This document shows, piece by piece, positions 44,963 through 53,739 of a stretch of 64,000 nt of DNA; within the stretch, counting starts at the first letter, position 1, and every line of letters starts with the position of its first letter. Made by a program: the position numbers and the translations under genes. This DNA is from Motilimonas pumila (GTDB lineage: Bacteria; Pseudomonadota; Gammaproteobacteria; Enterobacterales; CBDFNC01), in contig NZ_QZCH01000010.1 of NCBI RefSeq assembly GCF_003596335.1, forward strand, positions 1-64,000, written 5' to 3'. Below the pieces are notes generated by a model that was given only the letters and a program-made list of their open reading frames with translations, did not search any database and was not told where the DNA came from.

Positions 44963-44982
44963 TGGCGCATGCAAATAGCAAC

Positions 44983-45010
44983 ATAGCCAGAGAACACTGG
45001 CTATTTTACC
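44983..45010 (+). terminator. Intrinsic terminator of slyX
   Basis: ATAGCCAG / CTGGCTAT stem, loop AGAACA, followed by TTTT. Confidence 0.8.
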
Positions 45011-45033
45011 ATTTTAGGGTCTAGAGCCTGTGC

Positions 45034-45420
45034 CTAAGGCGCTTGAAAACAAGTAACGTCTACTTCTACTTTCACATCTACCACTAAATCAGCGACCCAA
45101 CATACTCGCGCCGGTGGGTGCTCACCAAAAAACTCTTTAAATACTTTATTGAACGATTGAAAGTAACGAGCGTCGGTTAATACCACTTTTACGTGCACCA
45201 CATCTTTGAGCTCATAGCCTGCGCCTTGCATGATATCGACACAGTTTTGAATCGCCAAACGAGACTGCTCAACAATGCCGCCTTCAACCACCTCACCGTC
45301 TGTCATTGGGGTTTGGCCAGATACGTATAAAAAGCCACCCGCTTCTACCGCACTTGAAAATGGCAAGTGTTGGCCACCGGTCCCTGTACCACCTTCTGCG
45401 CCGTAACGTTTAATACTCAT
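45034..45420 (-). CDS. ridA: RidA-family enamine/imine deaminase
   Basis: 128 residues. A trimeric Rid protein that hydrolyses reactive enamines and imines released by PLP enzymes. It has LPFSSAVEAGGFLYVSGQTP, a catalytic Arg in PPARVCWVADLVVDVKVEVD and Glu in the last strand. Its position 22 nt after the D-aminoacylase gene, and next to the PLP-dependent deaminase, suggests a dedicated role in D-amino-acid breakdown rather than general housekeeping. Confidence 0.92.
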   Translation of the reverse strand: MSIKRYGAEGGTGTGGQHLPFSSAVEAGGFLYVSGQTPMTDGEVVEGGIVEQSRLAIQNCVDIMQGAGYELKDVVHVKVVLTDARYFQSFNKVFKEFFGEHPPARVCWVADLVVDVKVEVDVTCFQAP

Positions 45421-45442
45421 GCTGCTCTCCTGTTGATATTGA

Positions 45443-46948
45443 TTATTTACGACGTAACATGCGACCAGCTCGCGCGGTTACTTGAGGCGAAATATCTTTG
45501 CTGGCTGCTTCTTGATACGTCAATTGCCCATTAACATAAAGGGCTACGATGCCAGAAGCAACCTGCTTTGGCTCAGAAAAGCTGGCTTTATCTATGATGC
45601 GATCAGGGTCAAACAAGACTAAGTCGGCAAAATATCCTTCTTTCACTAATCCCCGCTTCTTCAAACCAAACTGCTGAGCAGATAAACCCGTCATTTTGTG
45701 TACCGCTTGAGGCAATGAAAACAATGCTAACTCTCGGCAGTAATATCCCAATACTCGTGGAAATGCGCCCCATAACCTTGGGTGCGGGTGAGGATCATTC
45801 GGTAAGCCGTCTGAGCCCACCATGGTACGAGGATAAGCCAGTACCCGTTTCACGTCCTCCGGATGTAAACCATGATACACCGCCCCTGCAGGTTGCAAAC
45901 GCTTTGCTGCATCAAGCAAAGGCAGCTGCCACTGGCTTGCAATCGACGCTAAAGTTTGCCCTGCCATGCTTGGCTCTGATTCAGACCAAGTAATAAAAAT
46001 TTCAAATTCATCTGTTACCTGGTTTAAGTCCAAAGTGGATGAGCTAGCCGAGTAAGGGTAACAATCACAAGCCGCATGTTGGTGCTGAGCGCGGTGTTCA
46101 AACAAAGCTAAGGTTTCGGTGGTGCGCCCCCAATTGCCTGCTCCAGCACATTTCAAATGAGAGATAACCAGAGGCACTTGCCCTTGTTTTGCAGTATCAA
46201 ACGCTTCGTTCATTGCCGGTATGATTTCATCGAACTCAGTGCGTAAATGGGTAGTATAAATGCCATCATGTTGACGCAAGCAATCCACCAAAGCTTGCAC
46301 TTCTTCGGCGGGTGCTGCGTTGGCATTGTAATAGGCAAGACCTGAGCTTAACCCTAGAGCGCCTTGCTCCATGGCCTGATGCAATTGTTGCCGCATTTGA
46401 ATAATTTCATCTTTATATGCTGGGCGCAGTAAATCATTCATAACGTTGTTTCTGAGCGCGGTATGGCCTACTAAGGCCGCAACATTTACCGCCGGTGAAT
46501 GAGCCTCAACCGCCGCCGCATAATCTGCAAATTCAGGGTAAACAAAGTCCGCTTGCTCTCCCAACAAATTCATCGGATCGGGTGGCGCGCCCGTTAATCT
46601 GACGGGAGCAGCGCTGATACCACAGTTTCCCACAATCACTGTAGTTATGCCTTGACTAACCTTTGGCAGCATCTCAGGGTTGCGAATAACATTAGTATCA
46701 TCATGTGTATGCACGTCAATAAACCCGGGAGCCAATACCAGCCCTTTGCCATCCACTTTTCTGTGCCCCAAATAATGTGGCCGCTCGTTAACCTGAGAGA
46801 CCTTTTGAATAGCAACAATTTTATCCGCAGTGATGGCAACATGAGCCAGGTAAGCGTCTTGGCCACTGCCATCGACGACCTTAGCGCCCAGTATTAACAC
46901 GTCACACACGTGCGCTTTTTCTTGTAAGCCTGTTTCCGCTGCTGTCAT
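45443..46948 (-). CDS. D-aminoacylase (N-acyl-D-amino-acid deacylase)
   Basis: 501 residues of the amidohydrolase superfamily. The metal site begins PGFIDVHTHDDTNV. NCGISAAPVRL matches the metal-binding Cys region of D-aminoacylases, HLKCAGAGNWG and THLRTEFDEI carry further ligands, and MVGSDGLPNDPHPHPRLWG is the characteristic late motif with the catalytic Asp. It removes acyl groups from N-acyl-D-amino acids in the cytosol; no signal peptide is visible. It leads the operon with ridA and is divergent from the deaminase. Confidence 0.9.
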   Translation of the reverse strand: MTAAETGLQEKAHVCDVLILGAKVVDGSGQDAYLAHVAITADKIVAIQKVSQVNERPHYLGHRKVDGKGLVLAPGFIDVHTHDDTNVIRNPEMLPKVSQGITTVIVGNCGISAAPVRLTGAPPDPMNLLGEQADFVYPEFADYAAAVEAHSPAVNVAALVGHTALRNNVMNDLLRPAYKDEIIQMRQQLHQAMEQGALGLSSGLAYYNANAAPAEEVQALVDCLRQHDGIYTTHLRTEFDEIIPAMNEAFDTAKQGQVPLVISHLKCAGAGNWGRTTETLALFEHRAQHQHAACDCYPYSASSSTLDLNQVTDEFEIFITWSESEPSMAGQTLASIASQWQLPLLDAAKRLQPAGAVYHGLHPEDVKRVLAYPRTMVGSDGLPNDPHPHPRLWGAFPRVLGYYCRELALFSLPQAVHKMTGLSAQQFGLKKRGLVKEGYFADLVLFDPDRIIDKASFSEPKQVASGIVALYVNGQLTYQEAASKDISPQVTARAGRMLRRK

Positions 46949-47100
46949 TTCTTACCCCGTGATTGTTTAAGCCCCGTTGCTCGCCTGTGCTATTGGGTTC
47001 ACTGCTTAGGTTACCGAATCAACCTAATGGATATAAGGTTTGTAAGTCATATAAATAAAAAATACACTCACTGAATAAACCGATTCACACAGAGTGTCCT

Positions 47101-48336
47101 ATGCAACCTAGCACATCCTCTTTACATAAAGGCATTTCCACATTCGTTCCCGGCCAACAAAATCTGCTGGCGCAAGATATTAGCTTGCCTGCGGCAGTGC
47201 TGTATCAATCTCGTATCGATAATAATTTAGCTTGGATGCAAGGTTACGCTAACCAAACACAAGTAAAGCTAGCCCCTCATGGTAAAACCACCATGGCTCC
47301 AGGGTTGTTTCAACAACAAATGGCAGCCGGTGCATGGGCGATAACATTAGCCAGCGCCCCTCAAGTGCAAGTGGCTTATCACCACGGCATAAAGCGCGTG
47401 ATATTAGCAAACGAATTGGTGGGTAAAAGCAATATGCAGATGATTGCAGATTTACTGCAAGACCCTGATTTCGAATTCTATTGTCTTACTGACTCAGCTC
47501 AGCATGCAAAATTACTGGCTGATTTTTTCGGCCACGTAAAAACGCCACTAAAAGTATTGCTAGAGATTGGGGTCTCAGGCGGCCGCTGTGGCTGTCGCAC
47601 TCCTGAGCAAATTCAACAAACCTTAGACGTGATCCACACCAGCGAGTACCTGCAACTCGCCGGGGTAGAGTTTTATGAAGGGGTTATTCATGGCGACAAT
47701 GAAGTTACACTTATTAAGCAGTTTGTCGCACATATGATTGAGCAAACCCTTACATTACTTGCTGCTAAAGCGTTTGATACTTCTCGCGTCCTATTAACAG
47801 GCGCAGGCAGCGCTTGGTATGACCTGGTTGCAGAGAGCTTTCAACAAGCGCGCTTACCTTCACAAATTATTCCAGTGATTCGCCCAGGCTGTTATTTAAT
47901 CCACGACACAGGCATTTATCAAAGCAGCCAGCAAGCGCTAAAACAGCGCTCTCAAGTGGCTTGTGATATTAAAGGCGACCTTAGCTCAGCCCTTGAAGTG
48001 TGGGCTTATGTTCAATCTATTCCAGAGCCTGGTCACGCGATCATCGGCATGGGTAAGCGAGATACAGCATTTGATGCTGGACTTCCAAGTCCAGAACTTT
48101 TAGTTAAGCCAGGTGATGGCATAGATAATGTAGTTACTCTCGATTCACAGTGGCAGTTAACGGACATTATGGATCAACATGCATACCTCTCATTCCCTGA
48201 GGGTGCAGCGCTTAAGGTAGGCGACATGATAGCCTTTTCGACTTCACATCCGTGCTTAACCTTTGATAAGTGGAAACAACTTGCCGTCATTGACGACGAA
48301 TATCAGGTCATTGATATGATGCGCACTTACTTTTGA
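47101..48336 (+). CDS. PLP-dependent D-amino-acid deaminase (D-serine dehydratase / D-threonine aldolase-like, fold III)
   Basis: 411 residues. The alanine-racemase-like N-terminal barrel has the PLP lysine K62 in LAPHGKTTMAP, and the C-terminal domain has H383 and C385 in STSHPCLTF, the zinc pair of eukaryotic-type D-serine dehydratases. The GVSGGRCGCRT loop is also typical. It should eliminate ammonia from D-Ser, D-Thr or similar through an enamine that RidA would hydrolyse. Divergent (152 nt) from the aminoacylase-ridA operon. Confidence 0.88.
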   Translation: MQPSTSSLHKGISTFVPGQQNLLAQDISLPAAVLYQSRIDNNLAWMQGYANQTQVKLAPHGKTTMAPGLFQQQMAAGAWAITLASAPQVQVAYHHGIKRVILANELVGKSNMQMIADLLQDPDFEFYCLTDSAQHAKLLADFFGHVKTPLKVLLEIGVSGGRCGCRTPEQIQQTLDVIHTSEYLQLAGVEFYEGVIHGDNEVTLIKQFVAHMIEQTLTLLAAKAFDTSRVLLTGAGSAWYDLVAESFQQARLPSQIIPVIRPGCYLIHDTGIYQSSQQALKQRSQVACDIKGDLSSALEVWAYVQSIPEPGHAIIGMGKRDTAFDAGLPSPELLVKPGDGIDNVVTLDSQWQLTDIMDQHAYLSFPEGAALKVGDMIAFSTSHPCLTFDKWKQLAVIDDEYQVIDMMRTYF

Positions 48337-48375
48337 TAACAAGCACGACCATAAACTCAAAGTAAGCAAGAACAA

Positions 48376-48406
48376 TAAAAAAGCCCAAGCAGTTTGCTTG
48401 GGCTTA
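48376..48406 (-). terminator. Terminator of yheV-slyD
   Basis: AAGCCCAAGC / GCTTGGGCTT stem; on the minus strand it is followed by TTTT. Confidence 0.85.
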
Positions 48407-48432
48407 ACCATTCAATGGCGACGTGCTAAAGA

Positions 48433-48999
48433 TTAGCTATCGCATTTACCGCTGCCGCAGCAACCTGATTTTGGCTCTTCACTGTCACAACCTTCCTCTG
48501 CATCATCATGGCTATTCCCATGACCGCAGCCCCCAGCTTTATGCACGTGGCCGTGAGCCAACTCTTCATCGCTCGCGGCACGAATGGACAAGATTTCACC
48601 AGAGAAAATCAGCGTTTGGCCTGCCAACGGGTGATTGCCGTCGACCGTTACCGTCTCTTCTTTGACATCGGTAATTTCAACAGGGCGCTGGCCTTGATCT
48701 GTTTCAGCAATAAAACGCATGCCAGCATGTACTTCACCTTCTTCTTCAAACAAGGCACGAGGTACTTCTTGTACTAAAGCCTCTTCATGTACACCATAAG
48801 CCAACTCAGGTTGGCACGTCACTTCAAATTTATCGCCAACAGACTTACCTTCAAGCTCGGCTTCTAAACCTGGCACCAGAAACATGCTGCCGTGGATATA
48901 GTCAAGTGGCGCGCCACCAGCGGTGCTATCTATCTCAACGCCATCAGCGTCAGCAACTGCAAAGTGGATAGATACAACATGTTCATTTGCAACTTTCAT
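48433..48999 (-). CDS. slyD: FKBP-type peptidyl-prolyl isomerase and metallochaperone SlyD
   Basis: 188 residues. FKBP core with an inserted IF chaperone domain (DGVEIDSTAGGAPLDYIHGS, VPGLEAELEGKSVGDKFEV, GNHPLAGQTLIFSGEI), then a His/Cys-rich tail (HGHVHKAGGCGHGNSHDD and CCGSGKC) that binds nickel or zinc. In E. coli it folds proteins and feeds nickel to hydrogenase. It is 11 nt downstream of yheV. Confidence 0.95.
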   Translation of the reverse strand: MKVANEHVVSIHFAVADADGVEIDSTAGGAPLDYIHGSMFLVPGLEAELEGKSVGDKFEVTCQPELAYGVHEEALVQEVPRALFEEEGEVHAGMRFIAETDQGQRPVEITDVKEETVTVDGNHPLAGQTLIFSGEILSIRAASDEELAHGHVHKAGGCGHGNSHDDAEEGCDSEEPKSGCCGSGKCDS

Positions 49000-49010
49000 A
49001 GTTTTTCCAA

Positions 49011-49217
49011 TTAATTATCATCAGGGTTAAAGATGCCTAATACTTGCTCAAACTGACGTGTCGCTCCGCTGATTTCATCAGGAGCCTGGCTTTGCGTATA
49101 GCCACATTCGATACAGTTTACTTTCTCTACATTTTGCTCAACAAACACCACTATAGTGTCTAATTTGCGACAAGATGGACAAGTGGCACCAGCAATAAAA
49201 CGTTTCTTTTTGCTCAT
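49011..49217 (-). CDS. yheV: YheV family zinc-ribbon protein
   Basis: 68 residues from the ATG at 49217, with AAGGAAG just upstream; the longer frame lacks a start signal. MSKKKRFIAGATCPSCRKLD and CIECGY give a CxxC...CxxC zinc ribbon as in YheV/DUF2387. The function is unknown. It neighbours slyD and the ABC-F gene yheS, as in E. coli. Confidence 0.9.
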   Translation of the reverse strand: MSKKKRFIAGATCPSCRKLDTIVVFVEQNVEKVNCIECGYTQSQAPDEISGATRQFEQVLGIFNPDDN

Positions 49218-49382
49218 ACTCTTCCTTATATGAGGGCAATTACACAAGTTTCAAGGCCGCTTGTAGCTGCTCTCTTATTGCTTTAGTCCGCGTTAACATT
49301 GTACCTGAAGGCGGCAAGCTTTTCTTCTGTCGTATCACCTGTGCTAGAATCTGCTCTCATTTTTTAGTCAGCAAGCCTGTAT

Positions 49383-51308
49383 ATGATCATTGCCAGTGCC
49401 ATTGAGCTCATTCGCGGCGGTAGACCGCTTTTAGAAAACGCATCCGCCAGTATTAATCCCGGTCAAAAAGTTGCCCTAGTAGGTGCTAATGGCTGTGGAA
49501 AGTCGAGTTTCTTCTCGCTCCTCAAACATGAGCTTCAGCCCGACAACGGCGAGCTTAGTTGGCCAAGTCAATGGCAAATTGCGAGCGTAGCTCAGGAAAC
49601 CCCCGCCTTAGCCATGTCTGCGATTGAATACGTAATGGATGGCGACCGCGAATATCGCCGCCTTGAAACAGAGCTTGCTGCGGCTGAAGCCAGTGGCGAC
49701 GGTCATAAAATAGCCCTACTGCATGGCCAAATTGAAACCATTGGTGGCTACACCATTAAAGCCCGCGCCGCCGAATTGCTTGCCGGCTTGGGCTTTGGCA
49801 ATGCTAAACAAAGCCATCAAGTGAGTGACTTTTCAGGTGGTTGGCGAATGCGCTTAAACTTGGCCCAAGCTCTGCTGTGTCGTTCTGATTTGCTGTTACT
49901 GGATGAGCCCACCAACCACTTAGATCTTGATGCGGTAATTTGGCTTGGTAAGTGGCTCAACGCTTACGAAGGCACGTTAATACTTATCTCTCACGATCGT
50001 GATTTTATCGACGACATCGTAAGCAAGATTATTCACATTGAGCGACATCAAATGTTTGAGTATACCGGTGACTACACCAGCTTTGAGAAGCAACGAGCCG
50101 AAAAGCTGATGCAGCAACAAGCGGTTTATGACAAACAGCAAAAAGAAATGGCTCACATGCAAAGCTATATCGATCGCTTTCGCTATAAAGCTTCTAAAGC
50201 AAGACAAGCGCAAAGCAGAATTAAAGCCCTCGAGAAAATGGAACTGGCGCTGCCTGCTCATGCCGACAGTCAATTTAGTTTTAACTTTTTTGAGCCCGAT
50301 GCCCTACCCATGCCGTTACTTACCATGGAGCAAATATGTGCAGGCTATGACGATACGCTGATCCTCGAAAAGATTAAGTTCAACCTAGTGCCAGGCAGCC
50401 GTATTGGCTTACTTGGTCGAAACGGCGCAGGTAAATCCACGCTCATTAAATTGCTTGCCGGCGAACTCAAAGCCCAAGGCGGCGATTTTGAAATAAACCC
50501 AAACGCAATAGTAGGCTACTTCGCGCAGCACCAACTTGAGTTTTTGCGCCTTGATGATACGCCGTTGCAACATTTAAAACGTTTGGCAAGCGATCAATCT
50601 GAGTTGGACCTGAGAAACTATTTGGGCCGATTTGGTTTCCAAGGTGACAAAGCGCTAGAAGCAGTGAGGCCATTTTCAGGCGGTGAAAAAGCCCGCTTGG
50701 TACTGGCGTTAATCGTCTGGCAAAAGCCGAATTTATTATTACTGGACGAACCAACTAACCACCTCGATTTAGAAATGCGTCACGCCCTCACGGTTGCGCT
50801 GCAAGGCTTTAATGGCGCTATGGTTGTGGTATCCCATGATCGTCATTTATTACGCACCACCACCGACGAACTTTACTTGGTGCACGACCGCAAAGTCGAG
50901 CCTTTTGACGGCGATTTACACGATTACCATAAATGGCTGGGTGAGCAACAAAAACTCGAGAAGCAACAAGCAAGTAGCGGTGGAGAAAAAGGCAGTAATA
51001 GCGCAGCTAATCGTAAAGAGCAAAAACGCTTAGAAGCAGAGCTTCGCAAACAAACTCAGCCTTACCGTAAGCAAATGCAGCAAGCGGAACAGCAAATGGA
51101 CAAGCTGACTGCTACTTTAGCTGATGTAGAAGCAGAGCTCAGTGATAGCAGCATTTATGAAGCAGACAATAAAGCGCAGCTCAATCAAGCTCTTGACCTG
51201 CAGCGCAGCTGTAAAGCGGAGTTAGAAGAAGTTGAAATGCAATGGCTTGACGCCCAAGAGCAAATTGAGGAGCTTGAGGCTAAACAAAGCTTATCGTCAG
51301 GCCTTTAG
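49383..51308 (+). CDS. yheS: ABC-F family ribosome-associated ATPase YheS
   Basis: 641 residues, no membrane segments. It has two ABC domains with Walker A GANGCGKSS and GRNGAGKST, signatures SGGWRMRLNLAQ and SGGEKARLVLAL, and Walker B LLLLDEPTNHLD in both. The inter-domain linker (about 245-295) is the ABC-F P-site tRNA interaction motif. A charged coiled-coil tail (about 530-635) follows. Members relieve stalling at difficult nascent chains. Divergent from yheV. Confidence 0.95.
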   Translation: MIIASAIELIRGGRPLLENASASINPGQKVALVGANGCGKSSFFSLLKHELQPDNGELSWPSQWQIASVAQETPALAMSAIEYVMDGDREYRRLETELAAAEASGDGHKIALLHGQIETIGGYTIKARAAELLAGLGFGNAKQSHQVSDFSGGWRMRLNLAQALLCRSDLLLLDEPTNHLDLDAVIWLGKWLNAYEGTLILISHDRDFIDDIVSKIIHIERHQMFEYTGDYTSFEKQRAEKLMQQQAVYDKQQKEMAHMQSYIDRFRYKASKARQAQSRIKALEKMELALPAHADSQFSFNFFEPDALPMPLLTMEQICAGYDDTLILEKIKFNLVPGSRIGLLGRNGAGKSTLIKLLAGELKAQGGDFEINPNAIVGYFAQHQLEFLRLDDTPLQHLKRLASDQSELDLRNYLGRFGFQGDKALEAVRPFSGGEKARLVLALIVWQKPNLLLLDEPTNHLDLEMRHALTVALQGFNGAMVVVSHDRHLLRTTTDELYLVHDRKVEPFDGDLHDYHKWLGEQQKLEKQQASSGGEKGSNSAANRKEQKRLEAELRKQTQPYRKQMQQAEQQMDKLTATLADVEAELSDSSIYEADNKAQLNQALDLQRSCKAELEEVEMQWLDAQEQIEELEAKQSLSSGL

Positions 51309-51328
51309 CAAGCCTTGCCGGAGTCATC

Positions 51329-51359
51329 AAACAGCCGTTAAGTATACGGCTGTTTTTTG
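51329..51359 (+). terminator. Intrinsic terminator of yheS
   Basis: ACAGCCGT / ACGGCTGT stem, 7-nt loop, then six T residues. Confidence 0.88.
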
Positions 51360-51388
51360 ACGCTTTAACCACCATGGTAAGATAGAGA

Positions 51389-51739
51389 TTAATAGCCTTT
51401 TCGTGCCATGCAGCTATTGACGTTATGGTAAGCCCTGTCATCCGCTTTACGAATCGCGCCACCCACCGCACCTACCGCAGCCAAGCGACGGGCTTTCTTT
51501 TTCCCGCCCACTAAACGGCCTAATACCGCACCACGTGTGGCCCCTCTCACAACCTGACCATTATGGCGATTTTTGCGGGCCTTGCGTTCACACTTATGCA
51601 GCGCTTGGTGATAATTGTCCTGGTAATGTCCAGAATGATGAGCGTTGTTATAGCCATGATTATCATGGTGGGCTAATGCAGCAACAGGCGTAATAAGCAA
51701 TACCAATAAAGTGGAAGTCAGGAAATTTTTCAACGTCAT
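51389..51739 (-). CDS. Small secreted His-rich, glycine-zipper-like protein
   Basis: 116 residues from the ATG at 51739, with AGGAG 6 nt upstream; the upstream extension lacks a start signal. The signal peptide (LTSTLLVLLITPVAALA) precedes a His/Asn-rich stretch (HHDNHGYNNAHHSGHYQDNYH), suggestive of metal binding. A basic Gly-zipper-like region follows (GATRGAVLGRLVGGKKKARRLAAVGAVGG), as in outer-membrane-associated small proteins. Two Cys remain in the mature part. The function is unknown. Confidence 0.7.
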   Translation of the reverse strand: MTLKNFLTSTLLVLLITPVAALAHHDNHGYNNAHHSGHYQDNYHQALHKCERKARKNRHNGQVVRGATRGAVLGRLVGGKKKARRLAAVGAVGGAIRKADDRAYHNVNSCMARKGY

Positions 51740-52051
51740 ATTCGCTCCTAAGCATAAAACATCTGAGTTTCTTAACTCAATCAAGTTTCGATTTAGGATC
51801 AGTTTAGGTCGTGTTGACTTTAATTAGTTACCATATTACGCCAGAGTGAGTTATTCATTAATTCTGGAAAAAAGCGTTTGTTCTTTAGTATTTAGCGCCC
51901 TATTATTAGCCGCGATAAACGTGACCATAATCACACTGCAATATATACCTGCGCCAAAATTGTTTTATAGTTAACAGTGGCGACACAAAGACTCAACTTC
52001 TTGGCCTTGCTTACTTCAAGCAACGGCTTGTTACAAAACAGGAATCCACGC
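51740..52051. other. 312-nt divergent intergenic region
   Basis: It holds the promoters of the small His-rich protein and of the mechanosensitive channel gene. Only the two ribosome-binding sites and a weak CCAGA/TCTGG inverted repeat (51841-51867) stand out. I see no gene. Confidence 0.5.
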
Positions 52052-53689
52052 ATGAAAAGCGTTATTAAAATGCCTTTTTTACTCATACTGCTACTGTTCA
52101 CCAGCTTAAGCTTTGCTTCTGAGTTAAGTGATCAATTGCAAGACATAGAACAAGACCAACAAGACGTTACCGCTGAGCAGGTAAAGCTAGAAGCGGTGAA
52201 AGGTGAAGAGCGATTATTCATGGAAGACGTGGTGCAACGTCAAAATGAAGACGTGCGCATCATTCTAAACGAAGTGGTCGAAAAATTTGGCGAACAACAC
52301 GCAGCTGAAATAACGCCGCATATTTTTGCTCAAATTACTTACCTCAGACAATCTATCAAGTTAAGCCAAGAAGAACTTCGCACCCTGGTTTCGGAGAATA
52401 AAAATGCGAAACCATCAGAACGGGCTGAACTCAATACTTTGCAGCAAAAGCAACTTGATATTCTAGATGAACACTACGTGGCGTTAGCCGAAACGTTAGA
52501 GTGGGCCGTGCGCCTAAAAATCGATGTCAAACAAGAAGTTCGCTTGCTTAAAAAAGAAATCAGAAACCGAGCCGAAATGCTCTCTAACATGATTCATTTT
52601 TTAACCGAACGTCAATCTGACTTAAAGCGCCGACTCAATACAGCAGCTGACGATGACAAGGCGGTTCTTACTCAGGAACTACAAAAAGCCACCGACCAAG
52701 CCAATGCACTGGTAGGCAACCTAGAGAAAACCGTGCAGCTAATGGATCGTTATAAACAAAGCACATCCGATTATAAACAGCTTATCTTTAGCATTACCGG
52801 CGACATTACTACCGACGTATTCGACCTCAAAGTCGTCACAGGATTAGCCGGTAAATGGTTAGAAAGCTTCCAAGATTGGGCGCTCGCCAATACGCCAACA
52901 CTATTGATGCGCCTATTATTGTTTGCGGTGATCATGTTTATCACTCGTAGCATCGCTCGCTTGGTTAGAAAAGCAGTGCAGCGTAGCGTAACCCACTCAA
53001 CCATGAAATTTAGCGTGCTGATGCAAGAGTTCTTTATCGGCTTATCCGGTAAAGTTGTTTTTGTCCTAGGTTTAATGGTCGGAGTGTCTCAGCTAGGGGT
53101 AGAGTTAGGTCCACTATTAGCCGGTTTTGGTGTCGCAGGTGTGGTTGTCGGTTTAGCCTTACAAGATACATTATCTAACTTTGCATCTGGTGTGATGATT
53201 TTGATTTACCGTCCATTTGACGTGGACGACTTTGTCGATGTTGCGGGCGGCGTTCGCGGTAAAGTCAGCCACATGAGCTTGGTTTCCACCACGATTAAAA
53301 CCATTGACCACCAGCGTTTAATCATTCCAAACAATAAAATTTGGGGTGACACTATCAATAATATCTCGGCTGAAAACTACCGCCGTGTAGATATGTTATT
53401 TGGCATTGGCTACGGCGATGATATTCGTAAAGCTGAGAAAGTACTGGCGGAAATCTTAGAAGCACACCCAGCAGTGATGAAAGAAGAAGGTCATGAATAT
53501 ATGATCAAAGTGCATGCCTTAGGTGAGTCATCGGTAGACTTTGCTGTTCGCCCGTGGGTGAGAAATGAAGACTACTGGGACGTGTATTGGGACGTTACTC
53601 GTGAAGTAAAACTGCGCTTTGACGAGGAGAATATTTCTATTCCGTTCCCACAGCGCGACGTGCACATTTATCAGCACGAAAATACATAA
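52052..53689 (+). CDS. Mechanosensitive ion channel, MscS family, with periplasmic coiled coil
   Basis: 545 residues. The ATG at 52052 is chosen for AGGAA upstream and the signal peptide MKSVIKMPFLLILLLFTSLSFA; the longer frame has neither. About 22-260 is a charged coiled-coil periplasmic domain. Then come three membrane helices, with the pore helix GVAGVVVGLALQDTLSNFASG, and the MscS beta and C-terminal domains (PFDVDDFVDVAGGVRGKV, LIIPNNKIWGDTINN). It opens under membrane tension in osmotic downshock. Smaller than the giant MscK. Confidence 0.9.
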   Translation: MKSVIKMPFLLILLLFTSLSFASELSDQLQDIEQDQQDVTAEQVKLEAVKGEERLFMEDVVQRQNEDVRIILNEVVEKFGEQHAAEITPHIFAQITYLRQSIKLSQEELRTLVSENKNAKPSERAELNTLQQKQLDILDEHYVALAETLEWAVRLKIDVKQEVRLLKKEIRNRAEMLSNMIHFLTERQSDLKRRLNTAADDDKAVLTQELQKATDQANALVGNLEKTVQLMDRYKQSTSDYKQLIFSITGDITTDVFDLKVVTGLAGKWLESFQDWALANTPTLLMRLLLFAVIMFITRSIARLVRKAVQRSVTHSTMKFSVLMQEFFIGLSGKVVFVLGLMVGVSQLGVELGPLLAGFGVAGVVVGLALQDTLSNFASGVMILIYRPFDVDDFVDVAGGVRGKVSHMSLVSTTIKTIDHQRLIIPNNKIWGDTINNISAENYRRVDMLFGIGYGDDIRKAEKVLAEILEAHPAVMKEEGHEYMIKVHALGESSVDFAVRPWVRNEDYWDVYWDVTREVKLRFDEENISIPFPQRDVHIYQHENT

Positions 53690-53703
53690 CCTTACCATTG
53701 AAA

Positions 53704-53731
53704 TATCGATGCCAACGATTTGGCATCGATA
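53704..53731. terminator. 12-bp perfect hairpin between convergent mscS-type gene and metC
   Basis: TATCGATGCCAA / TTGGCATCGATA around a CGAT loop, with no T-run. It lies between two stop codons, where it may act as a shared 3'-end structure. Confidence 0.5.
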
Positions 53732-53739
53732 TTAATGGA

